Source: Eudorina sp. 2006-703-Eu-15 (taxonomy: Eukaryota > Chlorophyta > Chlorophyceae > Chlamydomonadales > Volvocaceae). From it: a DNA stretch of 64,000 nucleotides. Where the stretch lies: assembly GCA_003117195.1 (NCBI GenBank), contig BDSI01000004.1, forward strand, positions 1,421,290 to 1,485,289, written 5' to 3'. The first letter of the stretch is position 1; each line of letters begins with the position of its first letter. The translations under genes and the position numbers were made by a program. Below the pieces are notes generated by a model. The model saw only the letters and a list, made by a program, of their open reading frames with translations. It was not told the origin of the DNA and ran no database searches. Of the stretch, positions 19,361 to 31,600 are shown one piece after another.

Positions 19361-22300
19361 CGGCGCACAAAACGGGGATATCATGAACGGCAGTCTCAAT
19401 GAGGCCTACGCTTGCGTCTTACCTGCTCCACAGGCCGCGCACGTCTTTCAGTTTGGTTTGGTTTGGACCTACCGAACAAGCTGCTTAACCCTCCGTGACC
19501 AATGGCAGGCCAGCGACGAGGGTGGCTTTGCTGCCGGCATATGTAATAAAATCGTGCCCGCAGAGCTTCGCGCCAACCTCAGCCAGCGGCCCACCCGTTC
19601 GCGTCCTCCTGAACTGTACTGCGGCGTTGCACCTGCAGTACCGGTTCGTGATTCACTTGGCGGAAGCGGTATCAATCGAGGTCAGCCCCCGCCCTGGCGT
19701 AATGGCCTCCATAACGGCTTCATGACTTCCGTCTTCTTCCGAAGGAAAGGCATCTGGGACTGCCTCAATCTGGTGTATTCAATAAGCAGGCATTTTGCGA
19801 TTGCGCAGATGGGATGGCTTTGGTCCGGTTAAGTCCTGCTAGATGGCTGCCTCTATAAGATAACGGTACGATGGCGCACGTACTACCCTACCACTTCGCC
19901 ATGTGCCGTCGTGTGAAGGGTATAGCAGCTTACATCATTATTGGCGCCTGGCGTTCCCGCAGAACGCAAGCAGTCACGTGCCTGCACATCCGCAAACGGT
20001 AGTCCTTCCCTGGTCAGCGGACCGAAAGGCTTACGTGGGTTGGTTTAATCGGGGGCATGTCGCCGCGGTTAAGCAGCTCCCACGCAATTCAAGGAACGGG
20101 CCAGGAGTGCATGAGGTGGCCTGGGCCCGAACGGAAGGATGTAAGACACAGCTAGTGATCTCGCTACAGTTAATACCGTTATGAGTCAACCGACAGCGAC
20201 TATTCCAACGTGAGTTAAATGAGACTGAAAGGGGCGGTTTCAGGGTGTTTTTGTTGAATTTGCGCCTGCGTGCATAGCTCAGAGAGAATGGAGATATGAA
20301 CCACCGCGCAATTACAGAACAAGCTGTCGGCAACGGTAGGGTCTCAGCCCTTAACCCTTCCGGAATATGCGCAACAGCAGACCAAAACTCCCCAAAAATT
20401 GATACATTAGATAGCAGGGTGCGAGAAAGGTCGCGGTAAAGTAAATTCAGTGCGCAAGCGACGTGCCGGGCTAGGAGGCCCAGTCACTCCAGGGAGACGT
20501 CACATAGGCGTAACGGTGTCACAGCAGGCGTGCTAAATAAGTTAACTTCGGCCTTGAAGACTGCGGAATATTTTCTCTGATACTTGGTGCGGATATTCAT
20601 CTTACCAGCTGTAATCATGCCGCATTGCAATAGAGTATGAATTCTCACTATCAACATTGCTCATTGGCTGATAACATTTTGCCTTAGCCACGTGTGAACG
20701 ACAGGTGCGGCCTTACCGGTGGGTCCCTCCTCGAAGCCGGAAAAGGGCGGGGCCCTCTACAATCCGTACAGGCCGCTTGCTTTACAACGAAAGCTCTGTT
20801 GCCGCGCAAGAGTGTGAGAGAGTGAAAGGGTGCCATTGAGGGTGTCGTTGATGTTGAAGGTGGATCGGTGTACATAGATTCAGCAAGCTTAAGCAGGTAG
20901 GTAGCCCCGAAACCAACCTGCAGTACACGCCGCCGGCAACGGCGGTCATGGCATCTGCATTATCATTATCGTAACGCTAGTCGCTTCTGCACTACCACAA
21001 CCGTCTGTCAAGCAGATGATCACAAATTAAGCTTGAAGCATTCTGGCCGTGAAACTGTCGTTGTTTGGTCCGTCGGCAAGCTTGCAACCCTTCTGCTGCA
21101 CGCGTGCAGCAGACGTGAACCTCTAAAGTTTGATACAATAGTTACATAGCAATGTAAAGCAAAGGCAGGGTGCAAAAAAGTCGCGGTGAGAGCCGGACTT
21201 CGGGCCATCGGAACTGAAGAACTCGTTGGTACTCGGTATGCTATCCCTTTGCATCTTGAAACTTTGATTCAATACATAATGTTGAATTGTATTCATCTGG
21301 CAAAACAAAAAGGCAAATGTTGGTGTTGGTGGCATCTCAAACATCAGAACACTATGGAAGTTCAATTTAGCACGCGCCACCTGCCCCTAATCCAAGTATT
21401 CATCACGCGGCACCTGTTGCAACAAACATGAGCGCGAGAGGCGTTGGGTGGATGTTGACTCGGGTCCATGGAGACCGCGGAGCTTTACTTTGACCGTTTG
21501 TGCGCAAAGAATTTTTTTCAGCCAAACCAAGAATACCTTGCAATAGAGGACAAATAATATGACAAACATTGCGAATTAGTTTAGCGGATAATGAACGTTT
21601 TGCCGTTACCCACGGACGGACGGACGGACACACGGACACACGGACAGGGGCAATCTTAGGGGGCGGGGCCCCCCGAACGCGCTTCGCGCTGGGGCCCCGC
21701 CCAAAAATGCGCGCCAAAGATATCGTCCCAGGTTTGTCACCTGGATGTCACGGGTTTGTCACGCGTCCATATTCAGTAGGCGCCCGCAGCGCCGCCAATC
21801 TGCCTTGGCACAAGAGACGAAGGAAAGGCCGTTGCCGCCATGAAGTGACATGCAAAGGTGTTGCTGTAAAACGACCCGGTGCGTGCCGTTGGTTTCGACC
21901 TTGGGTTGTACGTGAACCTTGATGGCCGAATGGGCAGCACCAGCCGTTGGTGGTTGCTTGAATACTCCTGCAAAAACAAAGGTCTGTGCGAAGAGCTTTG
22001 CAATATTATGAGCAAGCCGTTTCAGCAGCAGCAGTCGCTTCGATCGGGGTGTACAGCTCTCGAAGCGATCGACCGACAGAGACGCCAGCCGGTAGGCTTT
22101 TCGACGGCATTTTTGGGCCCCGTCTCAACACACCCTTCCGCGGCTACGCCACACGCACGTAAAAGTTGCGGAGCTAGCAGAATATTCAAATATTGCCTGT
22201 ACGTGAGCCCAACCCTTGCGAGTCGAGGACTTGGGTTACCAGTCTGACACGCGGCTTGGATTAAAGCTCACGCGTTCCATGCTGTCAATAAGCGCAAAGG
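19361..22300. other. Intergenic, no gene seen
   Basis: About 2.9 kb between the thioredoxin stop and the giant helicase gene. Frames are short and unrelated. The only structure I can support is an ACGG-rich microsatellite and a GC-rich hairpin near 21.6-21.7 kb. The promoter of the helicase gene should lie at the right end; an in-frame TAA just before its ATG closes the frame. Confidence 0.4.
21616..21703. repeat. ACGG microsatellite followed by a GC-rich hairpin
   Basis: A short (ACGG)n/(ACAC) tract (21616-21648) is followed by GGGCGGGGCCCC (21661-21672) and its exact inverted complement GGGGCCCCGCCC (21691-21702), separated by an 18-base loop. It resembles the end of a repeat element; its family is not recognised. 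Confidence 0.6.
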
Positions 22301-25300
22301 ATGGCATCGTTATTCAGTACGAGGCCAGCCTCCGGGCCGGGGCTGCTGGCGAGGCGAATCCTGCGCTGGGCTCCGACGGATATTCTGAACGAGACCCTGC
22401 TCGCTGAACAGGTCGGTCCGGGGACCAGCCTGAGGGTAGGAGTGAGCATCGAACGTACCCAACCACAAATTATGTCTACCAGCCAGCAGTCATCTGACTC
22501 GTTCGTGCGCACCGAGGGATCCCAAAGGCATGCCGTCCTGGGGCATGTCCTCCCGTTTGCATTCGCTCTTATTCCTCTCGTTTGCCAGATACTTGACGTC
22601 CCAGCTACTTGACGTCCGCAACCTTGCTGGTGGTCTACATCATTTGTACCAATCCGCAGCTTCCCAGTCAAGGACTGCCGCTTGCGTTCCCCGACGGCTG
22701 CTCCTGGGCCGCGGCGCTGCGGTGCTTCGTCGCAGAGGAGCTGAGAGCGCAGCTCCAGGCCGGTCTCATCAGCGCGCTGCAGCCACAGTCGAGTTGGGTG
22801 CCCATCCGCGCGCCGAGCCTGACGGGTACGTCCCGACGCGATCATGTACGGGAGACCCGGGCGGCAGCGCAGGGCCTGCTGGAAGCGGTTGAGGACCCCG
22901 GCGTCGTTTCTGTTACGTTGGAGAGGCTACCGGCCCAGCCGGGTGAAGAGGATGCGGGGACCGGGGACGGCGAAGGTGGCGCCACTGATGCGCCTGAGAT
23001 GACAGCGGCGCTTGGTGTCAAGCCCATGGATATTCTGCTCGTCACCGATAAGATAGAGGTGAGCGTGCTGGAAGGCCGTGTACCCGATCCGTGCCGTATG
23101 TGTGTACGGCGTTCCACGTTCAATACGCATGCAGCGGCGCGGGCTGGGTTGAAGAGGGCGTGGTTTCTAGGCATTGCGTTCTTGTGTGCAATCACGCATT
23201 TACTTGAAGACTTGGCAGCAAGAGAGTGTCGCAATTTAACTTGACGGCCTCTCTGATAGCTTGACACCCCAGAACAATCGCGCACGCGTTGGCAGATTTG
23301 CTGAATTGTCTCCCGACGGTAAATCGTTGCTTGTTTTGTCGCTGGGGACCCGCTGGCTGAGGTCTCTCCTGGTTGCTTGGTAGGCACCGATTATCCCGCT
23401 GCAACAGCCATTCGACGTGACTGTCTTGCGATCCGCGTCGGCTAATCACTCCTGCCGTACGCCCTGCCTGCTCCGCCGGGCGACGTTCATACTTCGGCGG
23501 TGCATGCTGATATCGATATTGATATTGATATCGCGTGCGGTGCTTTACCCGGTATGCCATGCCCGGTATGCGGGTATCAACTGGCAGTGATTTCCGTGTT
23601 GATGCCGCCGACAGGCTTGCAGCAGTGAGGAGCAGCTGCGGGCCAGCGCCAACTCCGCCGGGGGTTGCCGCGCGTTTTTGTGTCTCGTGCTTGGAGGCGG
23701 CGGCGGCAGCGACAGCGTCGGGGCCGCCGAGTGCCGGGCGCTTGCGTGGCTGCGCCCGGGCAGTCAGCTGGAGGCATCAGTGACCGGTGAGTGATGAGCG
23801 TGGGCGCGTTCACGAGCTTAGCTTCCATGACGCCGGCATGTACTGATGATGATAGCCTTAGATTCCCCCCAGGGTCTCCACCGGCCGGCCATCTGTGCTC
23901 GAAGGACGGCCAGTCGAAAAGGGTAAAGCACGGGGGTTTGCAGCTTTGCACCACTCAAAATATCATCATTCAGGGCTTGTCATTATACAACAGACAGCAA
24001 GAGCAGCACACCCCCGGTGTAAATGTACGGCCAACACCCGGCTGCTGCAGTCTTTATGAATGCCCCTCCCGCGTTTTACCAAGGATTTCAGGTACGGTAA
24101 TCCCTCTCCGTCTCCAAAGCTCCGTAATGGATAGCAAAAGTCTCTGCAGCCCGCCCGCAAGAGACCACTGCCAAGCCGCCTCTCAAACGAACGTACGGCG
24201 GCCTCCGCCTGTCTGTTCCTCGCTGGTGGCTGCTGCCATACACGCCATGTTCAGGCGCCGCCACCGGCCGCTGGTCTGCCATCTGCCTCGGCACGTTCGC
24301 CACGGCTCGTCGCACCTGGGACTCCTTGAACGCACTGGAGGAGCGCTGCAGGGGCGGCTCTACACCGCCACTGTTAGCTCGTATCCTGGGCCTGGAGCTG
24401 ACAGGCCAGGCCGACCCGCGGGTCGGCGCCTCCCACCTGCTGGCAGCGCAGCAGGCCGCGCCAGCCGACGGCCTCGGCAGCCTCGGCGACGCTGTCGCCG
24501 GTGCCGTGAGGCGGTACTGCCAGCAGGCCATGCAGCTGAACGACTCCCAGGCGGAAGTCGTGCTGGCGGCGGCGGAGCCGCACATTATGCGACTCACGAG
24601 CCGGGGCAGTGGTGACCTCGAGGACCGTGGCGCCGTGCAGGTTCAGATGGTGCAGGGCCCGCCCGGAACGGGCAAGACCTCCACCATCGCCGCCATGCTG
24701 TCCGTCCTGACGGGACTCATCACGGGGTCATCCGGCCGGCGGAGCATCGTCGTCGCGGCACCGACGAATGCGGCGGTGGGCGAGGCCGCCAGCAGGTGGG
24801 CGCTGAGCGAGCCGATCGGTCGAGATGGAGTCTATCTCCTACATGCAGGGTCGTTGCGGGCAGGGAGATGTGCCGTACCGGCGCCGTACGTACCGATTGC
24901 GCTCGACCTCGGCCATCAACGGCGGTGCTTAGATCCATCCGCCGCCCACGCATCTACTGCTGTGCTCCTCATCTTGGCCCGCCCGGATTTAGATTGGTGC
25001 AGCGCCGGACAACCCGTATGCATGTTCTGCCGCCGTGTGCGTTACGCCGGGACGTGAACTGACCGGGTGGCCACAAAGACCCCACCCTTTTGTTGTAGAA
25101 CCACAGGATTTTGCATTTTCACTGCGTGACGTCGATCCACAGGTTTGCAAAGCTGGTCACGTCGAGATCGCCCGGGCTCTTCTGCGAGGCTATGGAGCCG
25201 GTTGGATGGCCCGACTGGCTGGCAGCTGAAGGCGTCCACTTGAACCCCACACCTGTAACTCTAGGTGCGCGTGATGCATTCATTCATCGTTCATGGCCTA

Positions 25301-28300
25301 ACCAAACGTCACCTTCCTAAAGCGATTTGCGCAGTCATATATAGTCCCGTGTGTTCTTAAGTTCGCGAGATGCATACAGTAGTATCTGCAGCGTCAGGCA
25401 GCGTACGCGGAGTACGCGTGTGCGCGCCATAAATGGTGTTGGGTCGAAGAGTTTTCATGGCAACTCTGGTGGAGGGTTTCAGCCATTCTCCTAAGCCCTA
25501 AAATTGTTCTATGGTCGTGCTTACACGGGCGGGGAATCTAGGATGTGCCCGTTCGCTTGTTCGCAACACAGGTGACTGCGTGTTGGTTGGCAACGAACAG
25601 CGGTTGGAGGTCGAGGACGGCTTGCTGGCAGGTCTCTTCTTGCCGTACAGGTGATTGCAGGGGCGAAGGTGAAGAAACGCACGGTAAGGTAGCGTGCTTG
25701 TTTGCAAACTTCTTAGAACACATACAAGGCACAGATAGACCGCTCTTGGATTCGTGCAGCATGCGGCGCTACTGAAGGGCACACTGGTATACCCACGCCG
25801 ATTGAAGCCAGCACACCACACCACGGTCATCGGATGCCCTCTGTGAGCTCGTAAGCAACCCGTAAGTGACACGCTTCGACGGGCGGCGTTCAGATTGGTT
25901 GCTCGCCCAACGGATGCACCATGCACAGGGCGAAGCGCCTTGCCGGTGTTCTGGGCGGCGCCTGTGGAATACGCACCGTCCTCAACCAGCTCCGAGGGCT
26001 GCTCGGCGATCTGCGTCTTGGCGCGCCGACCGCTGGCCTCCCACAGAGCTTCAGGCCGCCACAGGAGTGGGTGGAGAGTGCGCATGCGCTGACGGCGGAA
26101 GCCGCGCGGATGTGCCGGGTGCTGTTGGCCGACTTGCCGAGCGCGGCGTGCGGCAGCGGCCCTGTCCCTGCCGCCGCTTGCTTGGGTCCAGGGCCTGCAG
26201 CAGTTGCGGCATTGTATGGAGCATCCGACCTTCGAGTCGCCCAACACGAACTCGCAGACGCGTCCGCGTTGCTGTTGGGAGCGATGGCAGCTGCACCGCC
26301 CGCAGCTGAGGGAATCCCGCCATCTGCACGCGGACTGGGTAGCCTTGGCGGCGGTAGCGGCGATAGCCTCGGTGACAGGCACAGCGACAGCTACGGCGAC
26401 GACCCTTCGGCGCGTGCAGCGACGCGTAGCGCGGCGCTAGCGCTCAAGCCTGATTGTGTTGAGGCATGTCAGCGGGCAGTGGAGTCCGCGGCACGAGCCG
26501 TGGATTCCATCATGGCTCGGCTACCCAAGGGCTGCAGCGTAGACGCCCTTTCCGAGTAAGTACTGGTACCGCCGCAGCAGCAAGCAAGGACGCCGTGGCA
26601 TTCGTTCGATGCGTGCCGGCAAGTGTACCGTGTGTAGCATAGCGGCAGGCCGCGTGCAGCGCTAGACAGATGTGCAAATGACCCTGTGCTGGCGCTCACG
26701 CACGCACCGCTGGACTTCGCTTCTCGCGGCTCAGTTTTCGTATACACTCTCACACGGCCGTCTTCCTCGTTAAGCACGCGCACGCTTACACGCGCCGCGG
26801 TGATCCTGTACTGTAATCCGCCTGGTCATGAACAATATATTGTACCGTATATCGAATCGATCCGTCCGATAAAGCCCTCGCCCGGCTGCCGATCTTGTTG
26901 GATGCATGTGCCCATGTGCGATAACGTCCCTGACTGCTCATCATCGTGACCGCGACGCCTGGGCACGGTGGATTCCCAGCTACTGCCTGGACGCCGCTCG
27001 CGTGCTCTTCTGCACCGTCTCGACGGCGGGCGGCGCCCAGGTGAGGTCCGCAAATCTGGACGCGGAGACGCTCATCCTGGACGAAGCCGCGCAGCTGCCG
27101 GAAGCTGAGCTGTCCATCCTTCTGGCGCGCTGGCCCTCCGCGACACAGCTGCTTATGGTGGGCGACCCGCAGCAGCTGTCGGCCACTGTGCTGAGCCGTG
27201 CGGCGGAGCGGTACGGCTACGGCCGCAGCGCCTTCGAGCGGCTCAAGGCGCTCGGCCGGCGCTCGTCGCTGCTGCGGGTGCAATACCGCATGCACCCGGA
27301 CATCAGCGCCTGGCCGCTGACTGAGTTCTATGATGGCAAGGTGCGCATGCAGCGCGGTGAATGCGCGGATGCCTGGGAACCCATTTGGGATGCCGCCGGC
27401 CCTATAGCTTCTGTACGACTGTATCGTACCGGCTGACAGTGTGCCACACACCACGCACGGTCCGCGCACCACGCACGCATCGCAGGCTGCCCACCTGTAT
27501 GTGCACCATCCGTATGTGGCCGGCACTTTGCTGAACAGGGGATGGACGAGTGGCCGCTCGAATGTCGACGGGTTTTGGTTATTTACATGCCGCCCGTCCC
27601 CGGGCAAGGAATAATATCCAGGGTGTTCACCCACAGACCTGGATAGGGCCTCTCGTCTGCTGTGGTTATGGACAGGCATGTTATCGTCGGCCCGCATCCG
27701 TTGTATTACCGCCGCCCTCGTAGGTCGCGGATGGCGGCAACGTGCAGCAGCCGCAGCACGTGGCGGCCTTCCGCGCCCTGGAGCCGCCCTGGGGCCACTA
27801 CGTCGTCATCGACGTGGCCTCCGGGGTGGAGGCGCCCCATTTGGGCATTCAAGAAGGCGCAGGGGCACGAGGCGCGGGAGCAGCAGGCGCGGGAGGCAGT
27901 AGTAGCATCCGGAACGAGGTGGAGGCGGCTGTAGCGGCACATCTGGCCCAGTGGCTGCAGACGCAGGACCTGCAGAGACAACAGCGGTCGGCGGCGACGG
28001 TCAGCAGCAGTAGCAGCCGCAGCGGCAGCGGTAGCGGTAGCGGTAGCGGCGCGGCAGTTACAGAGACGGGGACCTGCAACTCGCTGACCGTCGGCATCAT
28101 AACGCCTTACCGGTATGGCCGATGGAGTACGATGTGGCATATGTGACCACATCCTGCAGTACAACATCATTATTGTCACCGCGTGGCATAATCGCATGAC
28201 ATGTCCCACCTTTTGGATGGAGTCCGCTGTCACTTTCACCAGCTTTCCGCTCATGCATGCATGAGTGGCATGTCGTTCAAGTGCTCTGCTGTAAACCGAG

Positions 28301-28676
28301 CTGTTATTCCTTGCACATTCTGGACAATGAAACTTCCGCTGCGCGGCGGCACAGCCAAGGCCATCAACCCTCGGCTTGTGGCGAACCTTGCCGAACGGCG
28401 CACATAATTACTCGTAGGGCCCAGATGGCGGCCATCGAGCGCCACCTGCAAGGCCAAGTGCGGGCGTCATGCGACGGCGGTAAGGCAGTTGTAGTCCGGT
28501 CCGTGGATGGCTTCCAGGGGCAGGAGCGTGACGTCATCATCTTCAGCGCGGTGCGCGCCAATCGGGACGGCCGAGTTGGATTCCTGTGCGACCGCCGCCG
28601 CCTGAACGTGGCGGCGACGCGGGCGCGCTGCTGCCTGATCATTCTGCTGCACGCCAGGACGCTGCGCAAAGAAAGG
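22301..28676 (+). other. Dual-helicase gene, block 1: SEN1/UPF1-like SF1 helicase (residues 1-1020)
   Basis: The N-terminus has [17 protein letters not shown] and [13 protein letters not shown], which match the conserved head of the plant proteins. [12 protein letters not shown] is the Q motif. Walker A GPPGTGKT is at residues 362-369 (24656-24679), followed by [15 protein letters not shown] (motif Ia). [19 protein letters not shown] (a small exon at 25572-25650) fits the plant 'LGD.LL.GN..R' segment. Walker B ILDEAAQL centres on Asp718 (27080), then MVGDPQQL (III) and [12 protein letters not shown] (IV). [15 protein letters not shown] (V) and LNVAATRAR (VI) complete the helicase. The 209-residue region in exon 25929-26555 is alpha-helical and poorly conserved. 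Confidence 0.88.
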
Positions 28677-31600
28677 GTACGTGAGTAGTGTTCCTCTTCC
28701 GACTGCGTGGCTGTATGTTGCCCGCACTGTACGGCGGCAGTGTGCGCGGCGGCACGGGTAAGCGTTTGCATAACCACGGGGCCTATACATGCCCATTGGG
28801 ATTTTCGGTAGTACTGCAGTTCCGTCCGTACCGGCGAGAGCGCCAGACTGCGTTACTTTGTGCAACTCGAGGATACGATATCGAGAAATAAACGTGCGTG
28901 TCGCGCGCTCACTCGATAGTGGACAACTAACAATAACAGAGACGGCGACGTTTTCGGCACCTTCAGGTGGACCTCGCGATAGATAGCTGCTGCGCCAGCA
29001 GGTTGCCAACAGACTCGGGTACTCCTATGCAGACAGCCGCATGCCACCCATTCCGTCAAGTACCTCTGATATATATCTGGTGACGCTCGCTCGTAACATC
29101 TGCGCCCTGCTAGCTGGTCTCAAACAACCATCTCTCTCTTGGCCTCAACACCAGTAGTACGCTAGTACCCAACCATTGCTTTCTTGACTCACACGGACGA
29201 CAGTCATGGTGCCGGCTCATCGAGGACGCGGAGGCCCGTGGGGCGCGGTTTGCGGCCGAGGACATGGTCGTGCTGCAGCCGGTGATCAAGAAAGTCAGCG
29301 CGGCCGTCATGCGGCGCGGGGACCTGCTGCGCGCGACCAACTCGCTGTGGGCTCGCGCACTGTGGAAGGTGAGCGAGGAGAGGGGCGGCAGGTATATATA
29401 TATGTAGGCGCGCAACTCACGCGCTGCCTGTCTCCTGGTATGCATGTATGCATACGATACGCCGTCTCGATGCGTGGCATGTACAGCTCGCTTCGCACTG
29501 TGTGACCATGGCCGGCGGCACCGACCCCGGAACAACGCTCCTTGATAAGAACGAAGACGGCTCTTTCTGCAGCACCGCATTGCACGCACACACCCAGCGG
29601 ATGAAGGAGCATCTAGCTATCGGCGTCGCCAAGCAAGGGCGCTCGGTAACCAACCTGGGTGCCGCTACACTTGGAGCAAATGTAATAAGCGACGTAGATG
29701 CATGGTTTGCAGCCTTGTGTCTGCGACCTAGTCCGCCCCGCCGATTACAGACTCGGATTGCTGGATGGTACCGTAACTACGTGCACCCTGAACGCGCGCC
29801 CTTTCCGTCCGTCCCATCTCGTGCTGTCGTGGATGGATACCAAGGTCATGTACAGCCAGGAGGCCGCCCAGTCGCTGGCCCAGCTGCCTCCGCCTCTGCG
29901 GGTGCACGTGATGGAGGTGCTCCTGCACCTGGCCAGTGGCGGCAAGGCGCCTCACAACTTCGCCTACAACAGGTCGTCGCCCGAGTTTCAGGATTTGGTG
30001 CAGGTGGTGCGGCTGGAGAACCGCAGCCTGGCGGTGGTGGTGACCGTCCGTCTCGTGCGCGAGGGCAGCTGCTGGGTGCAGGCGCTGCAGGTACTAACGA
30101 AGCGGTGGGATAGAGGCGCGGGCGGGGTACGTAGCTCGGTTGTTCTCCCACCGAACAGTGGCTGCCGGGGCCATCCAAACAGCGCTTCGTGTATTCTTCC
30201 TTAGGATCGGGCGTTCGTCGGTGCTCGCCGGATGGCGTGCGCGGTGGAGCCGGTGCATGCAGCAGGCAGCGCGGATAGGGGCGGTTACTCCTGCCAGCAT
30301 CAGGGTTGAGGGCAGAGGATGCATGGAAAAGCGAGTGGATGTTCAGCACACGCCAAACGGGAAGGACCATCGGCGCCTGGGGCATTGAAGCGTGCCAGGC
30401 AGGGGATGTGAAACGACACACTCATAACCGTTGACATTAATCCAAAGCATGGATCGGTGGCGGGCAAGCAAGGGGCCAGAGCACAGGAATAACGTTTGGC
30501 AGCGAGTACCCCAGGCGGTTCAACCAGCGAGGAATGGGCTCTCGAAACCGCTGTCTTGCACTCACCGTTTCAGCGGGCATTGAGCCACGTCTCGTTTTGG
30601 ACTGCTTGTTCTCTGTCACTAGACATAGTAACCCAGCACGTGTGTTGCACCTGCCCGTTACTTGGCCCAGCTTTGCGATGTGCTAAGAACGCCGAAGGAC
30701 GAGGCCAAGGTTTACGGGCAGGTACGACGTCTGGAAGCCGAGTTCCGTACGTTCCACCCTATGCACATCAACCGACTCCGCTGGTGAGATCTGCAGGGCG
30801 CCGAGGGGCGTGTGAGTCAGCTGGCAGATGGGAAGGGCGAATGCGGCCTGCTGCTGGACAGGGACGTGCGAGTGATTTGACGTGTATGGCAGGAGAATCG
30901 ATAGGCGTTCGCCATGGCGACGATTCAGAAAGGTGTTCTATGTTCCAACTGTTTTTGCTTTCCTTCTGCTTTGTCCACCGAATGTGTATGACGACGCACG
31001 GGCTCACCGTTTGGGTGGAAAACATTTGGGCTCCGCGTCTTGCGACCTCAGATGGACTTTGCCGAATCACGGAATTGACATGGAGGCAACAATAATGAAA
31101 CGCGTTGTCAGTAGTCTTAAGTATGCACCTCATCCAACTGCTTGAGGTTTTTGCCCACCTGAAACTGTCGGCCCATGGGTCACTGCCGTGATTGCATGCA
31201 GCCGCGCGCCGCTCATTGACGGCCGCTTGCAGCCGCCCATGAAGTGGGATGCCAGCATCCCCTTCGAGCGGTTCCATATGCAGCTCCCGAGCCAACAGGC
31301 GGCTGTTGGAAGCGGAAGCAGCACCGCCGCCTCCACCTCTACTGCCGCCTCCACCTCCACCGCCATGGCTACGCCGCCGGCGGCAGGCGCCCTCGTCCAT
31401 GCGAAGCTCTTCCAGCTCGACGCCAAATCGGCACGTCTGATGTGCGTGGCGGACAAGAACCTGGCCATAGAGCGCGCCTTCGAGGTGCGTGCGACGCGTG
31501 GTCTTCCCCTCGGTGTCTCCCGCCGGCAAAGCGAGATGAATTTTTCGTGTATATGGAACCTGCTCGGATTCTCACCTCTAGCCCCTGCCCCGCCCTCCAC

